Shown here: in pieces, positions 16,906 through 23,560 of the stretch
How positions within the stretch are numbered: position 1 is the stretch's first letter
Layout: every line of letters starts with the position of its first letter
Source: a virus
Reading direction: 5' to 3' (one strand)
Virus record (IMG/VR): IMGVR_UViG_3300025141_000561
Span: 1 to 28,411 of that record
Length of the DNA: 28,411 bases
Notes under the pieces: generated by a model
Database searches by the model: none
Seen by the model: only the letters and a program-made list of their open reading frames with translations
What the model was told of the DNA's origin: nothing
Made by a program: the position numbers and the translations under genes

Positions 16906-17211
16906 ATGGTTATCCGAATCCTGAGGGATGGAAGAGTGACAAAAAAGAAGACCATTGAAGATTTCCGTTTCGATTACAACGGAAGTTATTTGGTTGGCAC
17001 AGCCACTTTTGAAATAGATGCCGAGTGGGTCGAAGCGTATCCAAGAACCGGATACGACTACGAGCCAAAAAGGTATTTCGTGTCGCTGACAAACCTCAAG
17101 ACCACCGACGGCAAGGCGCAAAAGGACATCGTCTTGTCAGATGATGCCGCAGAAGAAATCTACAACCAAACCGATATTGCGGTAGACGACTTCTTCAGGC
17201 AGAAGGAATAA
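16906..17211 (+). CDS. Hypothetical phage protein (small, beta/alpha)
   Basis: 101 residues from ATG 16906, where AAGGAA lies 5 bases upstream; the longer ATG 16858 start would run through the small gene before it and lacks such a site. The sequence is charged, with strands VIRILRDGRV, DFRFDYNG and RYFVSLTNLK, and ends in an acidic helix. No family is recognised. It is the last gene before the 17253-17293 terminator, so it closes the late transcription unit. Confidence 0.6.
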   Translation: MVIRILRDGRVTKKKTIEDFRFDYNGSYLVGTATFEIDAEWVEAYPRTGYDYEPKRYFVSLTNLKTTDGKAQKDIVLSDDAAEEIYNQTDIAVDDFFRQKE

Positions 17212-17221
17212 TGCTTTTTCT

Positions 17222-17257
17222 TTGACCTGAATCGGACTCCCCGATTCAATGGCTGCC
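17222..17257 (+). promoter_or_regulatory. Candidate promoter with palindromic operator
   Basis: TTGACC (17222-17227), a 17-base gap and TTCAAT (17245-17250) fit a sigma70-like promoter, 5/6 and 4/6 matches. Between the two boxes is a perfect 8-bp dyad, TGAATCGG-N5-CCGATTCA (17228-17248), placed as a repressor site would be. Transcripts would begin near 17257, inside the 5' arm of the terminator, so they would lack part of that hairpin. Promoter activity is predicted only. Confidence 0.35.
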
Positions 17258-17293
17258 GGAGACGCAGGATGCGTACCCTCCGGCAGTTTTTTT
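17253..17293 (+). terminator. Strong rho-independent terminator
   Basis: A 9-bp G/C-rich stem (17253-17261 with 17278-17286), extended by an inner ACGC/GCGT pairing, is followed by seven T. It separates the late genes from the recombination/replication genes and sits 19 bases before the next ATG. Confidence 0.85.
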
Positions 17294-17312
17294 ACACATG
17301 AAGGGATTTGTG

Positions 17313-18323
17313 ATGAATGAAATTATTGTAGCCAACAACGACAGTCGGATGTCCGTAGCGGACACAGTAGATCAGGTGCAGCAGATTCAGCACTTGATGA
17401 AAGAAGTGATGATTTCGGGAGAGCATTTCGGTGTAATTCCTGGGTGTGGCAACAAGCCATCGTTGCTCCAGCCTGGGGCACAGAAGCTTGCTCTGATGTT
17501 CGGATTTGCTGCCAAGTATGACATCGAAAAGACCATCGAACCCGGCGGACATCGTGAATACGAAATCACCTGCGAACTTGTCAGCAGGAACACGGGGACA
17601 ATCGTCGGCCAGGGTGTCGGAGTCTGCACGACGATGGAAGGCAAGTTCCGGTATCGCTCAGAGAACACCGGCAACCCTGTGCCGCCCGAATACTGGGACA
17701 CGAGGGACAGGTCGTTGCTTGGTGGTTCCGGCTACTCCCCCAGGAAGAACAATGGTGCGTGGTTCATTCACCACCAGGTAGACCATGACAATCCTGCCGA
17801 CTACTACAACACGGTGAAGAAGATGGCGAAGAAGAGGGCATTCGTTGATGCAGTCCTGACTGCCACGGCAGCCGCCGACATCTTTACCCAAGACATTGAA
17901 GACATGCCAGAAGTATTCAACAGCGAGGGCTCAAATGCCGAAACGCAAAACCAAGCGTCAGTCCAAGAAAGTAGTTCGCCACCCAGGAGGAAGTCAGGCG
18001 CGTCGATCAACAAGGAAGCCCAGTCGAAGCCAGAGTCGGCCAAGTCGAAAGACGTTTGGGATGACGTTCAGCAAGACGTCACGAGCATCGTAGTTGATCG
18101 GGTCGAAGAGTTCCGTCAAAAGGGGACTGATGGAAACGAAGTTGAAGATGGGTGGATTCTCTACCTGATCGTCAGTTCAGATGGCGAGAAGTACAGCACC
18201 TTCGATAAGAAGATTTACGAAGAAGCCCAGGCCCACGCCAATGAATCCGAAGCTGTCACGATTGAATACAAAGAGATGAAGGGCAAGAAGCGCATCACCG
18301 GGTACAACACAATCAAGTTCTGA
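17313..18323 (+). CDS. Conserved phage DNA-metabolism protein with OB-fold-like C-terminus (candidate annealing protein)
   Basis: 336 residues from ATG 17313, preceded by AAGGGA with a 6-base spacer; ATG 17298 is less likely. The N-terminal part matches a widespread phage family (GEHFGVIPGCG, LLQPGAQKLALMFGF, HREYEITCEL, then NTVKKMAKKRAFVDAVLTAT and DIFTQD). A Ser/Lys linker (about 190-245) leads to a C-terminal OB-fold-like domain ending ITGYNTIKF. Its place before replication genes suggests single-strand binding or annealing, but the family's activity is not something I can confirm. Confidence 0.6.
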   Translation: MNEIIVANNDSRMSVADTVDQVQQIQHLMKEVMISGEHFGVIPGCGNKPSLLQPGAQKLALMFGFAAKYDIEKTIEPGGHREYEITCELVSRNTGTIVGQGVGVCTTMEGKFRYRSENTGNPVPPEYWDTRDRSLLGGSGYSPRKNNGAWFIHHQVDHDNPADYYNTVKKMAKKRAFVDAVLTATAAADIFTQDIEDMPEVFNSEGSNAETQNQASVQESSSPPRRKSGASINKEAQSKPESAKSKDVWDDVQQDVTSIVVDRVEEFRQKGTDGNEVEDGWILYLIVSSDGEKYSTFDKKIYEEAQAHANESEAVTIEYKEMKGKKRITGYNTIKF

Positions 18324-18331
18324 GGTGAAGA

Positions 18332-18562
18332 ATGCAAGAACTATTGAAAACCTCCGACCTTGCAGAACGATTCAAGGTCACGGAGTCAACTATCGTGAAA
18401 TGGGTAAAGGGGGGGAAACTTCCCCCCCCGTCCATTCAAATGAATCAAAAGGCAAAGTATTGGTTTCCACATCACATTGAAAGCTTCATAAACAATGGAG
18501 GCAACAATGAAGATTCCGCCAGTGACTCCGACCCAGGGCTCGCACCTGAATTGCAGGAATGA
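18332..18562 (+). CDS. Helix-turn-helix DNA-binding protein
   Basis: A 76-residue protein. Residues 1-52 form an excisionase/MerR-type helix-turn-helix: LLKTSDLAERFKVTESTIVKW, then a GGKLPPPS wing and WFPHHIESFI. It likely binds DNA as a regulator or helper of the following replication genes. GAGG lies before its ATG. A G7/C8 inverted repeat sits inside the wing codons. The gene overlaps the next one by 56 bases. Confidence 0.65.
   Translation: MQELLKTSDLAERFKVTESTIVKWVKGGKLPPPSIQMNQKAKYWFPHHIESFINNGGNNEDSASDSDPGLAPELQE
18409..18429 (+). repeat. G7-C8 inverted repeat inside the HTH gene
   Basis: Seven G, six bases (AAACTT), then eight C form a very GC-rich hairpin with a tiny loop inside coding sequence (Gly-Gly-Lys-Leu-Pro-Pro-Pro). 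Such runs can stall replication or polymerase and can change length. Confidence 0.8.
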
Positions 18563-18821
18563 AGACCCACAAACAAGCCGAAGGGCGTTTCTGAATCACC
18601 GTGACACCGGCAAACTGGTTTCCAACCAGGCTATCGTCCTTGATTCAGTTCGCAGGAACCCAGGATTGACAGCTGGAGAGTTGGCAATCAAATGCAACCT
18701 CGAGCACGTTGAATGCCAAAGGCGATTGTCAGACTTGAACAACAAGAAACTTTTGTACCGAAAGGGTGCGCGCCGATGTCAAAGCAAAGGAACAAACATG
18801 ACTCTCTGGTGGCCGAAGTGA
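18507..18821 (+). CDS. Winged-helix-like small DNA-binding protein
   Basis: 104 residues from ATG 18507, with GGAGG at 18497-18501 and a 5-base spacer. The segment DPQTSRRAFLNHRDTG leads to a winged-helix pattern: IVLDSVRRNPGLTAGELAIK, CNLEHVECQRRLSDLNNKKL and LYRKGARR. Many phages carry such a protein next to replication genes. It lies between the HTH gene and the DUF1376 gene, so a regulatory or replication-initiation role is likely. It overlaps the HTH gene, in another frame. Confidence 0.6.
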   Translation: MKIPPVTPTQGSHLNCRNEDPQTSRRAFLNHRDTGKLVSNQAIVLDSVRRNPGLTAGELAIKCNLEHVECQRRLSDLNNKKLLYRKGARRCQSKGTNMTLWWPK

Positions 18822-18872
18822 ATAAGACGACGGCCCTGGTGAGACAAGGCACATCGTCGAGAGGAGAAGATC

Positions 18873-19574
18873 ATGAGTGATTTACCGTACATCCCCTTGA
18901 ATGTTGCTGATTTCTTGGCCGATGACAAAGTGGCCCTGATGAACACCGAGGAGGTAGGGGCATACATTCTACTGCTTTGTAGGGCTTGGCAGCAAGACCC
19001 TCCAGGAACCCTCCCAAACAACGATGAGTACCTTGCCGCCTGGGCCAGGTGTTCAGTCCTCAAATGGAATCAGTTGAAACCGATGGTGATGAAGCCGTTC
19101 CGGTTTGACGAGGACGGGTGGCACATGGACAGAATGATCAAGGACCATAATCAGGTTTCTGGAACATTGCAGAAACGAAGGGAAGCCGCTGTAAAGGGGG
19201 CTCAGGCAAGGTGGGGCGATGAAGACATGCGGTCGCAATGCGATGGCAATGCAAAAAGGAAAAAGGAAAAAGAAAAAACCAAAACTAAAGAACTAGTGGG
19301 GTGGAATGAAGATGAAGGGTGGTCGGGCGTTGAACCCAGGATTCCGGGTTGGGAGGACGCCTACCCGAATGTAGATGTGGCACAGGAACTCAAGGCCATG
19401 AATCAATGGCTGCTGGCTAACCCGTCGAAACGGAAGACTCAAAAGGGGTTGCCCAGGTTCATTACAGCATGGCTAAAACGGCAAACTGAAAAGGGGCCAA
19501 ATCGTGGAAATCAAACTGGATCAGAGTATGCAGAAACTGGACTTGGAGGAGTTTGCGACATTCGGGGAGCATGA
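18873..19574 (+). CDS. DUF1376/YdaU-like replication initiation protein
   Basis: 233 residues. The N-terminal domain (YIPLNVADFLADDKVALMN, AYILLLCRAWQQ, GWHMDRMI, then AAVKGAQARW) is the DUF1376 pattern typical of phage replication-initiator (lambda O/YdaU-like) proteins. A basic Lys/Glu linker near 125-140 leads to a helical end (SKRKTQKGLPRFITAWLKRQ) that may contact the helicase loader. It overlaps the helicase-loader gene by 71 bases, a sign of a working pair. AGGAG precedes the ATG. Confidence 0.75.
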   Translation: MSDLPYIPLNVADFLADDKVALMNTEEVGAYILLLCRAWQQDPPGTLPNNDEYLAAWARCSVLKWNQLKPMVMKPFRFDEDGWHMDRMIKDHNQVSGTLQKRREAAVKGAQARWGDEDMRSQCDGNAKRKKEKEKTKTKELVGWNEDEGWSGVEPRIPGWEDAYPNVDVAQELKAMNQWLLANPSKRKTQKGLPRFITAWLKRQTEKGPNRGNQTGSEYAETGLGGVCDIRGA

Positions 19575-20178
19575 TGCGATGAGGGTGAAGGGGTATTGGG
19601 TGAGATCTGGGTTTCCCCAGAAACACATGGATCACGCCAAATCGGTCCACCAGGGGACTGACCCCCAATGCCCTTGGCAAGCAACCTACAAGTACATGCG
19701 CGGGAAGCTGGGTGACCAAGGCTCGTTGTTCATCTTGGCCGGCAAGAGGGGAACGGGCAAAACCCAGATGACCGCTTGCTTGGGTCGCCTGTTCGCCTTG
19801 AACCTAGTCCCCGTCAAATACTATCGGGCTGCTGATATCTACACCCAGATCCGTTCGACATTCGATGGGGACGGTTCGGAGTTGGACATCCTAAAGCAGA
19901 TGGCCGGAAACCTTGGTTCCTGGGCGAACCCCAAATCATCTGATGCCCCCAGGCTGCTCGTCATCGACGAACTGCATGACAGGGGCGGGTCTGATTGGGA
20001 GGGAAGGGTGTTGAACCAGGTAGTAGATGCCCGATATGGGGCAAACCTTGATACGATCCTGATCACCAATGACCGGAAAGAGGAACTAGTGAACAAGATC
20101 GGACCCAGCATCATCTCGAGGGCTGATGAGACAGGCGGGATCATTGAGTGCCGCTGGGACAGTTTCAGAAGCCCGTAG
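19504..20178 (+). CDS. DnaC-like AAA+ helicase loader
   Basis: 224 residues from a GTG start, with AAGGGG at 19491-19496 and a 7-base spacer. The AAA+ motifs are clear: Walker A GKRGTGKT (80-87), Walker B LLVIDEL (151-157), sensor-1 TN (188-189) and a probable Arg finger in SIISRADE (Arg 206). The family loads the replicative helicase on single-stranded DNA and depends on the DUF1376/O-type partner encoded just upstream. The replicative helicase is not seen in the window and could be host-encoded or elsewhere in the genome. Confidence 0.85.
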   Translation: MEIKLDQSMQKLDLEEFATFGEHDAMRVKGYWVRSGFPQKHMDHAKSVHQGTDPQCPWQATYKYMRGKLGDQGSLFILAGKRGTGKTQMTACLGRLFALNLVPVKYYRAADIYTQIRSTFDGDGSELDILKQMAGNLGSWANPKSSDAPRLLVIDELHDRGGSDWEGRVLNQVVDARYGANLDTILITNDRKEELVNKIGPSIISRADETGGIIECRWDSFRSP

Positions 20179-20405
20179 AGCCCCCCTGAGGGCTTTGATT
20201 GCTTTCAATGGGGGTCCAGGGGCCTGTTACCTAACGCTCCTGGTGCGGGCCACCTGGCCCCCTAAGAGAAAGCAAGTTTTTTGGGTCAAAAAGGCAGATT
20301 TCATGCCGATATTGCTTTCGAAATACGGGGAAAAAGCCGACAATACAAATGAAGGGTTGGGCAAAAAGCCGGAAACCCAGGAATGCTCTTGAAAGGGGTA
20401 TCAAA
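20179..20405 (+). other. Structured noncoding region between loader and ATPase genes
   Basis: Three structures can form. AGCCC/GGGCT (20179-20183 with 20190-20194) is followed by TTT, a weak terminator. A long-range pairing joins 20210-20220 to 20253-20262. A hairpin 20354-20358 with 20374-20378, containing GGC/GCC around AAAAA, lies just before the ribosome-binding site AAAGGGG of the next gene. The middle is AT-rich. The frames here are short and lack ribosome-binding sites, so no gene is called. Confidence 0.4.
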
Positions 20406-21866
20406 ATGAGTCAAGCAACAAAGTGGTTTGATGTCGATAAAGAGGGGCTGTCAAAGCTTCTTGAACGCCAGGGCAAGGCGCATGTCATCTTTGAACTCGT
20501 CCAGAACGCCTGGGACGAAGACAGCAAGAATGTTCGCGTCACGTTGAAGACTGCCGGAGTCCGGGGTCGAAGCATTCTCATCGTTGAGGATGACAACCCC
20601 GAAGGCTTCAAGGACATTCGTCACGCGTACACCCTGTTCGCCGAGTCCGGCAAGAAGAACAATTCCAACAAGCGCGGTCGGTTCAACCTGGGCGAGAAAC
20701 TTGTTCTTGCCCTCTGCACCGAAGCAGAGATCTGCACGGTTGGAAACACTGTCAGGTTCAAGGAGAACGGGGACCGCGAGATCGTTGAGAACGATCGCGA
20801 ATCCGGCTCCATGTTCATGGCGACAGTCAAGATGACAAAGTCCGAGCGGGAGGGATGCATTGAGGAGTTCAACAGCCTCCTCGCCCAGCCCGGAATCGAC
20901 ACCTACATCAACGGTCGGATCTTGGCTCCGAAGGATCCCGTGCGAACAACCAATTCAATTCTTCCGACCATTGCAGCAGACGAAGAAGGAAGGATCTTTG
21001 AGACTGCTCGCAAGACCGACATTCTGATCTACAACGTCGGTCCCGATCAAAAGCCGTATCTCTACGAAATGGGAATCCCCGTCGTTGAGATCGACGGCAA
21101 GTTCAGTGTTGACATCCACCAGAAGGTGCCGATGAACATGAACCGCGACAACGTGAAGCCGGCGTACATGCGGAAGGTGAACACGGTTGTAATGAACGCA
21201 ACCTACGACCTGCTGGACTCCGATGATGTCAACGATTCCTGGGTGAAGGATGCTACAGAACACAAGGACATCGACCAGGGTGCGACGATTGCATTTCTTG
21301 ACATGAAGTTCGGGACCAACCGAGCCAAGTTCGATCCTTCTGATCTTGAAGCCAACAAGATTGCTACCGCTTCTGACATCAGGGTTATCGGAGGTCGCGC
21401 TCTCTCCAAGGCGCAGTGGGAGAACGTGAACACCCATGCTCCCGTTCAGCCGACCGGACAGATCACTCCCTCACCGAAGGCGTGGAGCGGTGCTGCATCC
21501 TGCACCAAGATTCCGACTGAAGAATGGACCGATGGCATGAAGAACATCAGGGCATTCTGTGTAGATTTCGCTGCAAGGATTATGGGGGTGGACGTATCTG
21601 TTCAGTTCTTCAACGAATCGCAAACCAGCACCATTGCCGCTTATGGTGGCAGGGAGTTGACTTTCAACATTGGACGCTTGGGCTACAAGTGGTTCAATGA
21701 GCCGATCCTCTCCGATGTTGTCGATCTCGTAATCCATGAGTTCGGACACGAATACGAGCCGGATCATTTGAGCGACAAATACTACCGTGCATTGACTGGA
21801 CTTTCTGGCAAGAGCACTCAGTTGGCATTGGACGATCCTGATTTCTTTCAACGGTACTTCGGCTGA
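20406..21866 (+). CDS. GHKL (Hsp90/MutL-type) ATPase with C-terminal metzincin-like HExxH motif
   Basis: 486 residues from ATG 20406, chosen because AAAGGGG lies 7 bases upstream. The Bergerat ATP fold shows ELVQNAWD (30-37), DDNPEGF (62-68) in place of the usual DNGxGF, and GRFNLGEK (91-98) as the lid motif. The C-terminal third carries HEFGHEYEPDH (444-454), matching HExxHxxGxxH spacing with Glu for Gly, a zinc-protease pattern. Phage proteins with this Hsp90-like N-terminus are known but poorly studied. The fusion suggests ATP-driven handling plus proteolysis of a target, or a zinc-bound structural domain. Its role here is unknown. Confidence 0.7.
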   Translation: MSQATKWFDVDKEGLSKLLERQGKAHVIFELVQNAWDEDSKNVRVTLKTAGVRGRSILIVEDDNPEGFKDIRHAYTLFAESGKKNNSNKRGRFNLGEKLVLALCTEAEICTVGNTVRFKENGDREIVENDRESGSMFMATVKMTKSEREGCIEEFNSLLAQPGIDTYINGRILAPKDPVRTTNSILPTIAADEEGRIFETARKTDILIYNVGPDQKPYLYEMGIPVVEIDGKFSVDIHQKVPMNMNRDNVKPAYMRKVNTVVMNATYDLLDSDDVNDSWVKDATEHKDIDQGATIAFLDMKFGTNRAKFDPSDLEANKIATASDIRVIGGRALSKAQWENVNTHAPVQPTGQITPSPKAWSGAASCTKIPTEEWTDGMKNIRAFCVDFAARIMGVDVSVQFFNESQTSTIAAYGGRELTFNIGRLGYKWFNEPILSDVVDLVIHEFGHEYEPDHLSDKYYRALTGLSGKSTQLALDDPDFFQRYFG

Positions 21867-21885
21867 ATTGACAGCCATGAGCGGT

Positions 21886-21904
21886 AGCCGTCCTTGTGAC
21901 GGCT
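21886..21904 (+). promoter_or_regulatory. Hairpin in leader of small zinc-finger gene
   Basis: A perfect 7-bp stem (AGCCGTC / GACGGCT) closes a 5-base loop 44 bases before the next ATG. There is no T-tract, so it is more likely a leader or mRNA-stability structure than a terminator. Confidence 0.4.
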
Positions 21905-21948
21905 CCCTCCTCACGGCTCTCAGTTCCTCTGACAAGAAAGGGTTAGAC

Positions 21949-22098
21949 ATGGCTACCGACACCCGACCAACTAACAACCGCGCACCAACGCGCCCCCGCT
22001 GCCCCAAGTGCGGCTTCCGCATGCGCGGCAAGAATCACGAGAACGGACAGCATTGCATCAGTGGTTCCAGAAGCAGTTTCAAACCGAGAAAGGGTTGA
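21949..22098 (+). CDS. Small zinc-ribbon-like protein
   Basis: 49 residues from ATG 21949, with AAAGGG at 21937-21942 and a 6-base spacer. The centre CPKCGFRMRGKNHENGQHC gives C-x2-C and H-x4-HC, a possible zinc site; the rest is basic and probably disordered. Basic zinc proteins of this size often bind nucleic acid. The AAAGGGTT-ATG leader is nearly repeated before the next gene. Function unknown. Confidence 0.5.
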   Translation: MATDTRPTNNRAPTRPRCPKCGFRMRGKNHENGQHCISGSRSSFKPRKG

Positions 22099-22100
22099 AC

Positions 22101-22382
22101 ATGGCAAAGAAAACGAGACTCCCGATTTCAATAAGACAGGCGAGAAAGACCAGATCCTCCATTGCGAGGTTCTTCGGCCTGGGCTCCGAGAAATGTCCGC
22201 TCATCTTCAAGAGCAACGTCACGGGGAAACTCCAGAATCCCCAAGTCCCATCCGAGTTCCGAGTCGAACTCCCATCCAGTTACGAGGCGTGTCCGCTTCC
22301 GAGCTTCCTCCGGTTCCACATCCCAAAGGGCGTGAACGTGGAGCCGCACGGCAAGCACTCGTACCGACTTACCCCGTCTTGA
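22101..22382 (+). CDS. Hypothetical small basic phage protein
   Basis: 93 residues from ATG 22101, with AAAGGG and a 6-base spacer, the same leader type as the zinc-ribbon gene immediately upstream. It is rich in Arg, Lys, Pro and Ser (RLPISIRQARKTRSSIARFF, then PQVPSEFRVELPSSY). No domain is recognised. A terminator follows, so it ends the transcription unit that starts at 20406 or 21949. Confidence 0.5.
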   Translation: MAKKTRLPISIRQARKTRSSIARFFGLGSEKCPLIFKSNVTGKLQNPQVPSEFRVELPSSYEACPLPSFLRFHIPKGVNVEPHGKHSYRLTPS

Positions 22383-22411
22383 CTTGACGGTCTTGTAGAC
22401 CGCTCTACCCC

Positions 22412-22450
22412 GGCCCGCTTTGCTTTGCATGTAAGACGGGCCTTTCTTCT
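22412..22450 (+). terminator. Terminator after the small basic gene
   Basis: A 6-bp GC stem (22412-22417 with 22437-22442) is followed by a T-rich run (22443-22450). Another 6-bp hairpin (22388-22393 with 22397-22402) precedes it. The loop of the main stem is 19 bases, so its strength is uncertain. Confidence 0.5.
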
Positions 22451-22481
22451 GTAAACTGTTGGTCGGTGACGGAAGAGAACC

Positions 22482-22524
22482 GCCTGGGTGGAGGCTTGAC
22501 TGCTTCCACCCAGGATTCAACCTT
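22482..22524 (+). repeat. Leader hairpin element, copy A
   Basis: A perfect 10-bp stem, CCTGGGTGGA (22483-22492) with TCCACCCAGG (22505-22514), holds the loop GGCTTGACTGCT and is followed by ATTCAACCT. Copy B before the 22875 gene has the same outer stem end, loop and tail. It lies 13 bases before the next ATG. Confidence 0.65.
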
Positions 22525-22536
22525 GAGAGAAACACA

Positions 22537-22815
22537 ATGCCAACTAAAATGAAACTATGGAATGCAAGAAGGCCATTTGGCATCTGCAAGAATGGCCGGT
22601 GGACAACTGATTCAAAGAATGGCGAAAACGTCCATTTGTGGGCACATGATCGCAGGGGAGCAGAGATAGTAGCGCGTCAATACTGGGGACATGATGATTC
22701 TGACATCGCAGTCCGACGGCAGCGTCTCGCCTGGAATGAAGACCTTTGCAACATTCCGATCGAACCGTGCATATTCAGTAAAGATCACTATCGGGGCTAC
22801 AGAAAAGCGGACTAA
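22537..22815 (+). CDS. Hypothetical phage protein with leader element
   Basis: A 92-residue protein from ATG 22537, rich in Trp, Arg, Asn and Asp (KLWNARRPFGICKNGRW, then RGAEIVARQYWGHDDSDI). No family, membrane segment or enzyme motif is recognised. Its ribosome-binding site is weak (GAGAGA), and the leader hairpin sits directly before it, so translation may depend on that structure. It follows the terminator at 22412-22450, so it probably has its own promoter. Confidence 0.45.
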   Translation: MPTKMKLWNARRPFGICKNGRWTTDSKNGENVHLWAHDRRGAEIVARQYWGHDDSDIAVRRQRLAWNEDLCNIPIEPCIFSKDHYRGYRKAD

Positions 22816-22857
22816 GCCTGGCGGTGGCTTGATTGCTCCTGACCAGGATTCAACCTC
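22816..22857 (+). repeat. Leader hairpin element, copy B
   Basis: GCCTGG, the loop GGCTTGATTGCT (11 of 12 bases as in copy A) and CCAGGATTCAACCT recur with near-identical spacing. The outer 5-bp stem (22817-22821 with 22843-22847) is kept while the inner stem has changed. AAAGGGG follows as the ribosome-binding site. Confidence 0.6.
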
Positions 22858-22874
22858 AAGAAAGGGGATGCCTA

Positions 22875-23237
22875 ATGAGCAAGTTGATTATTGATAACAG
22901 TTGCGGTGATCGTGAAATCATGAAGATCATGGCTCTGCCTGGTGAAAGTTACATCAGCCGAATCGAGTGCAGGGTTTATTTCACAGATCACAACCACCAC
23001 CCAGACGATGAGCCTGATTACCGGCTTGACAGCGTTGATGTCGAAAGCATTGCTTACGAAAGCTTCGATGAAGAGGCGAACGATTATCGCGAGATTGAAT
23101 ATGGGGGATGGCCGAGTTCAATTGGAATGTGCGAACGCAAGTTCAGGGAACTCATGAAAGCAATGGCAGAGTGGTTTGTGTGGGATTTCCAGGAAGACAT
23201 TGACGCACTTGACGCATTCTTGAACGGGAGAAGCTGA
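22875..23237 (+). CDS. Hypothetical acidic phage protein
   Basis: A 120-residue acidic protein with AAAGGGG at 22861-22867 and a 7-base spacer before ATG 22875. It contains a His/Asp patch (YFTDHNHHPDDEPDY), a DEEANDYREIEYGG stretch and a helical C-terminus ending AFLNGRS. No family is recognised. The next gene's ATG overlaps its stop. Confidence 0.5.
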   Translation: MSKLIIDNSCGDREIMKIMALPGESYISRIECRVYFTDHNHHPDDEPDYRLDSVDVESIAYESFDEEANDYREIEYGGWPSSIGMCERKFRELMKAMAEWFVWDFQEDIDALDAFLNGRS

Positions 23238-23560
23238 TGAGTTTTTCAATCAAGTCACACAACGAACGCCACCATGTCATCTGCGGTCTTGCAGAAGTTG
23301 ATCACGGTGTAGAAGAATCCTATGTAGTGGCAGAAGTGTATTCCTCCAGGCCCACGGCAAGGACAATGGCGAACTCCGAAGACCTCCTGGTTGCAGCCAT
23401 TGCCCTGGTCAAGAGCGCACCAAAGACAAGTGATGGCAATGCCTACACGGGATCGGCGCAGATATCCGCGCTGGCTGAACTTGAAACCCAGATCCGATAC
23501 ACACTTGGACCGGATGCCGTCAGGATTCTGGACGGTGAAAATCATGTTTCAGGTTCTTGA
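23237..23560 (+). CDS. Hypothetical phage protein before methyltransferase
   Basis: A 107-residue alpha/beta protein coupled to the preceding gene (TGATG) and overlapping the methyltransferase start by 17 bases. Strands (HHVICGLAEVDHG, YVVAEVYSS) and a long helix (AELETQIRYTLG) suggest a compact fold. It may be expressed with the methyltransferase, but no function can be assigned. Confidence 0.5.
   Translation: MSFSIKSHNERHHVICGLAEVDHGVEESYVVAEVYSSRPTARTMANSEDLLVAAIALVKSAPKTSDGNAYTGSAQISALAELETQIRYTLGPDAVRILDGENHVSGS

Noticed and set aside
20206-20262. Possible tRNA in the structured gap
   Set aside because: The long-range stem does not fold into a cloverleaf; there is no T-loop GGTTCRA sequence or CCA end.
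20126-20392. 88-residue frame through the loader-ATPase gap
   Set aside because: It overlaps the end of the helicase loader, lacks a ribosome-binding site and runs through hairpins.
20349-20405. Longer start for the GHKL ATPase (ATG 20349)
   Set aside because: It has no ribosome-binding site, and the added residues do not resemble the family; ATG 20406 has AAAGGGG with a 7-base spacer.
22000-22870. CRISPR-like repeats
   Set aside because: The leader element has only two diverged copies more than 300 bases apart, with genes between; no regular repeat-spacer array exists.
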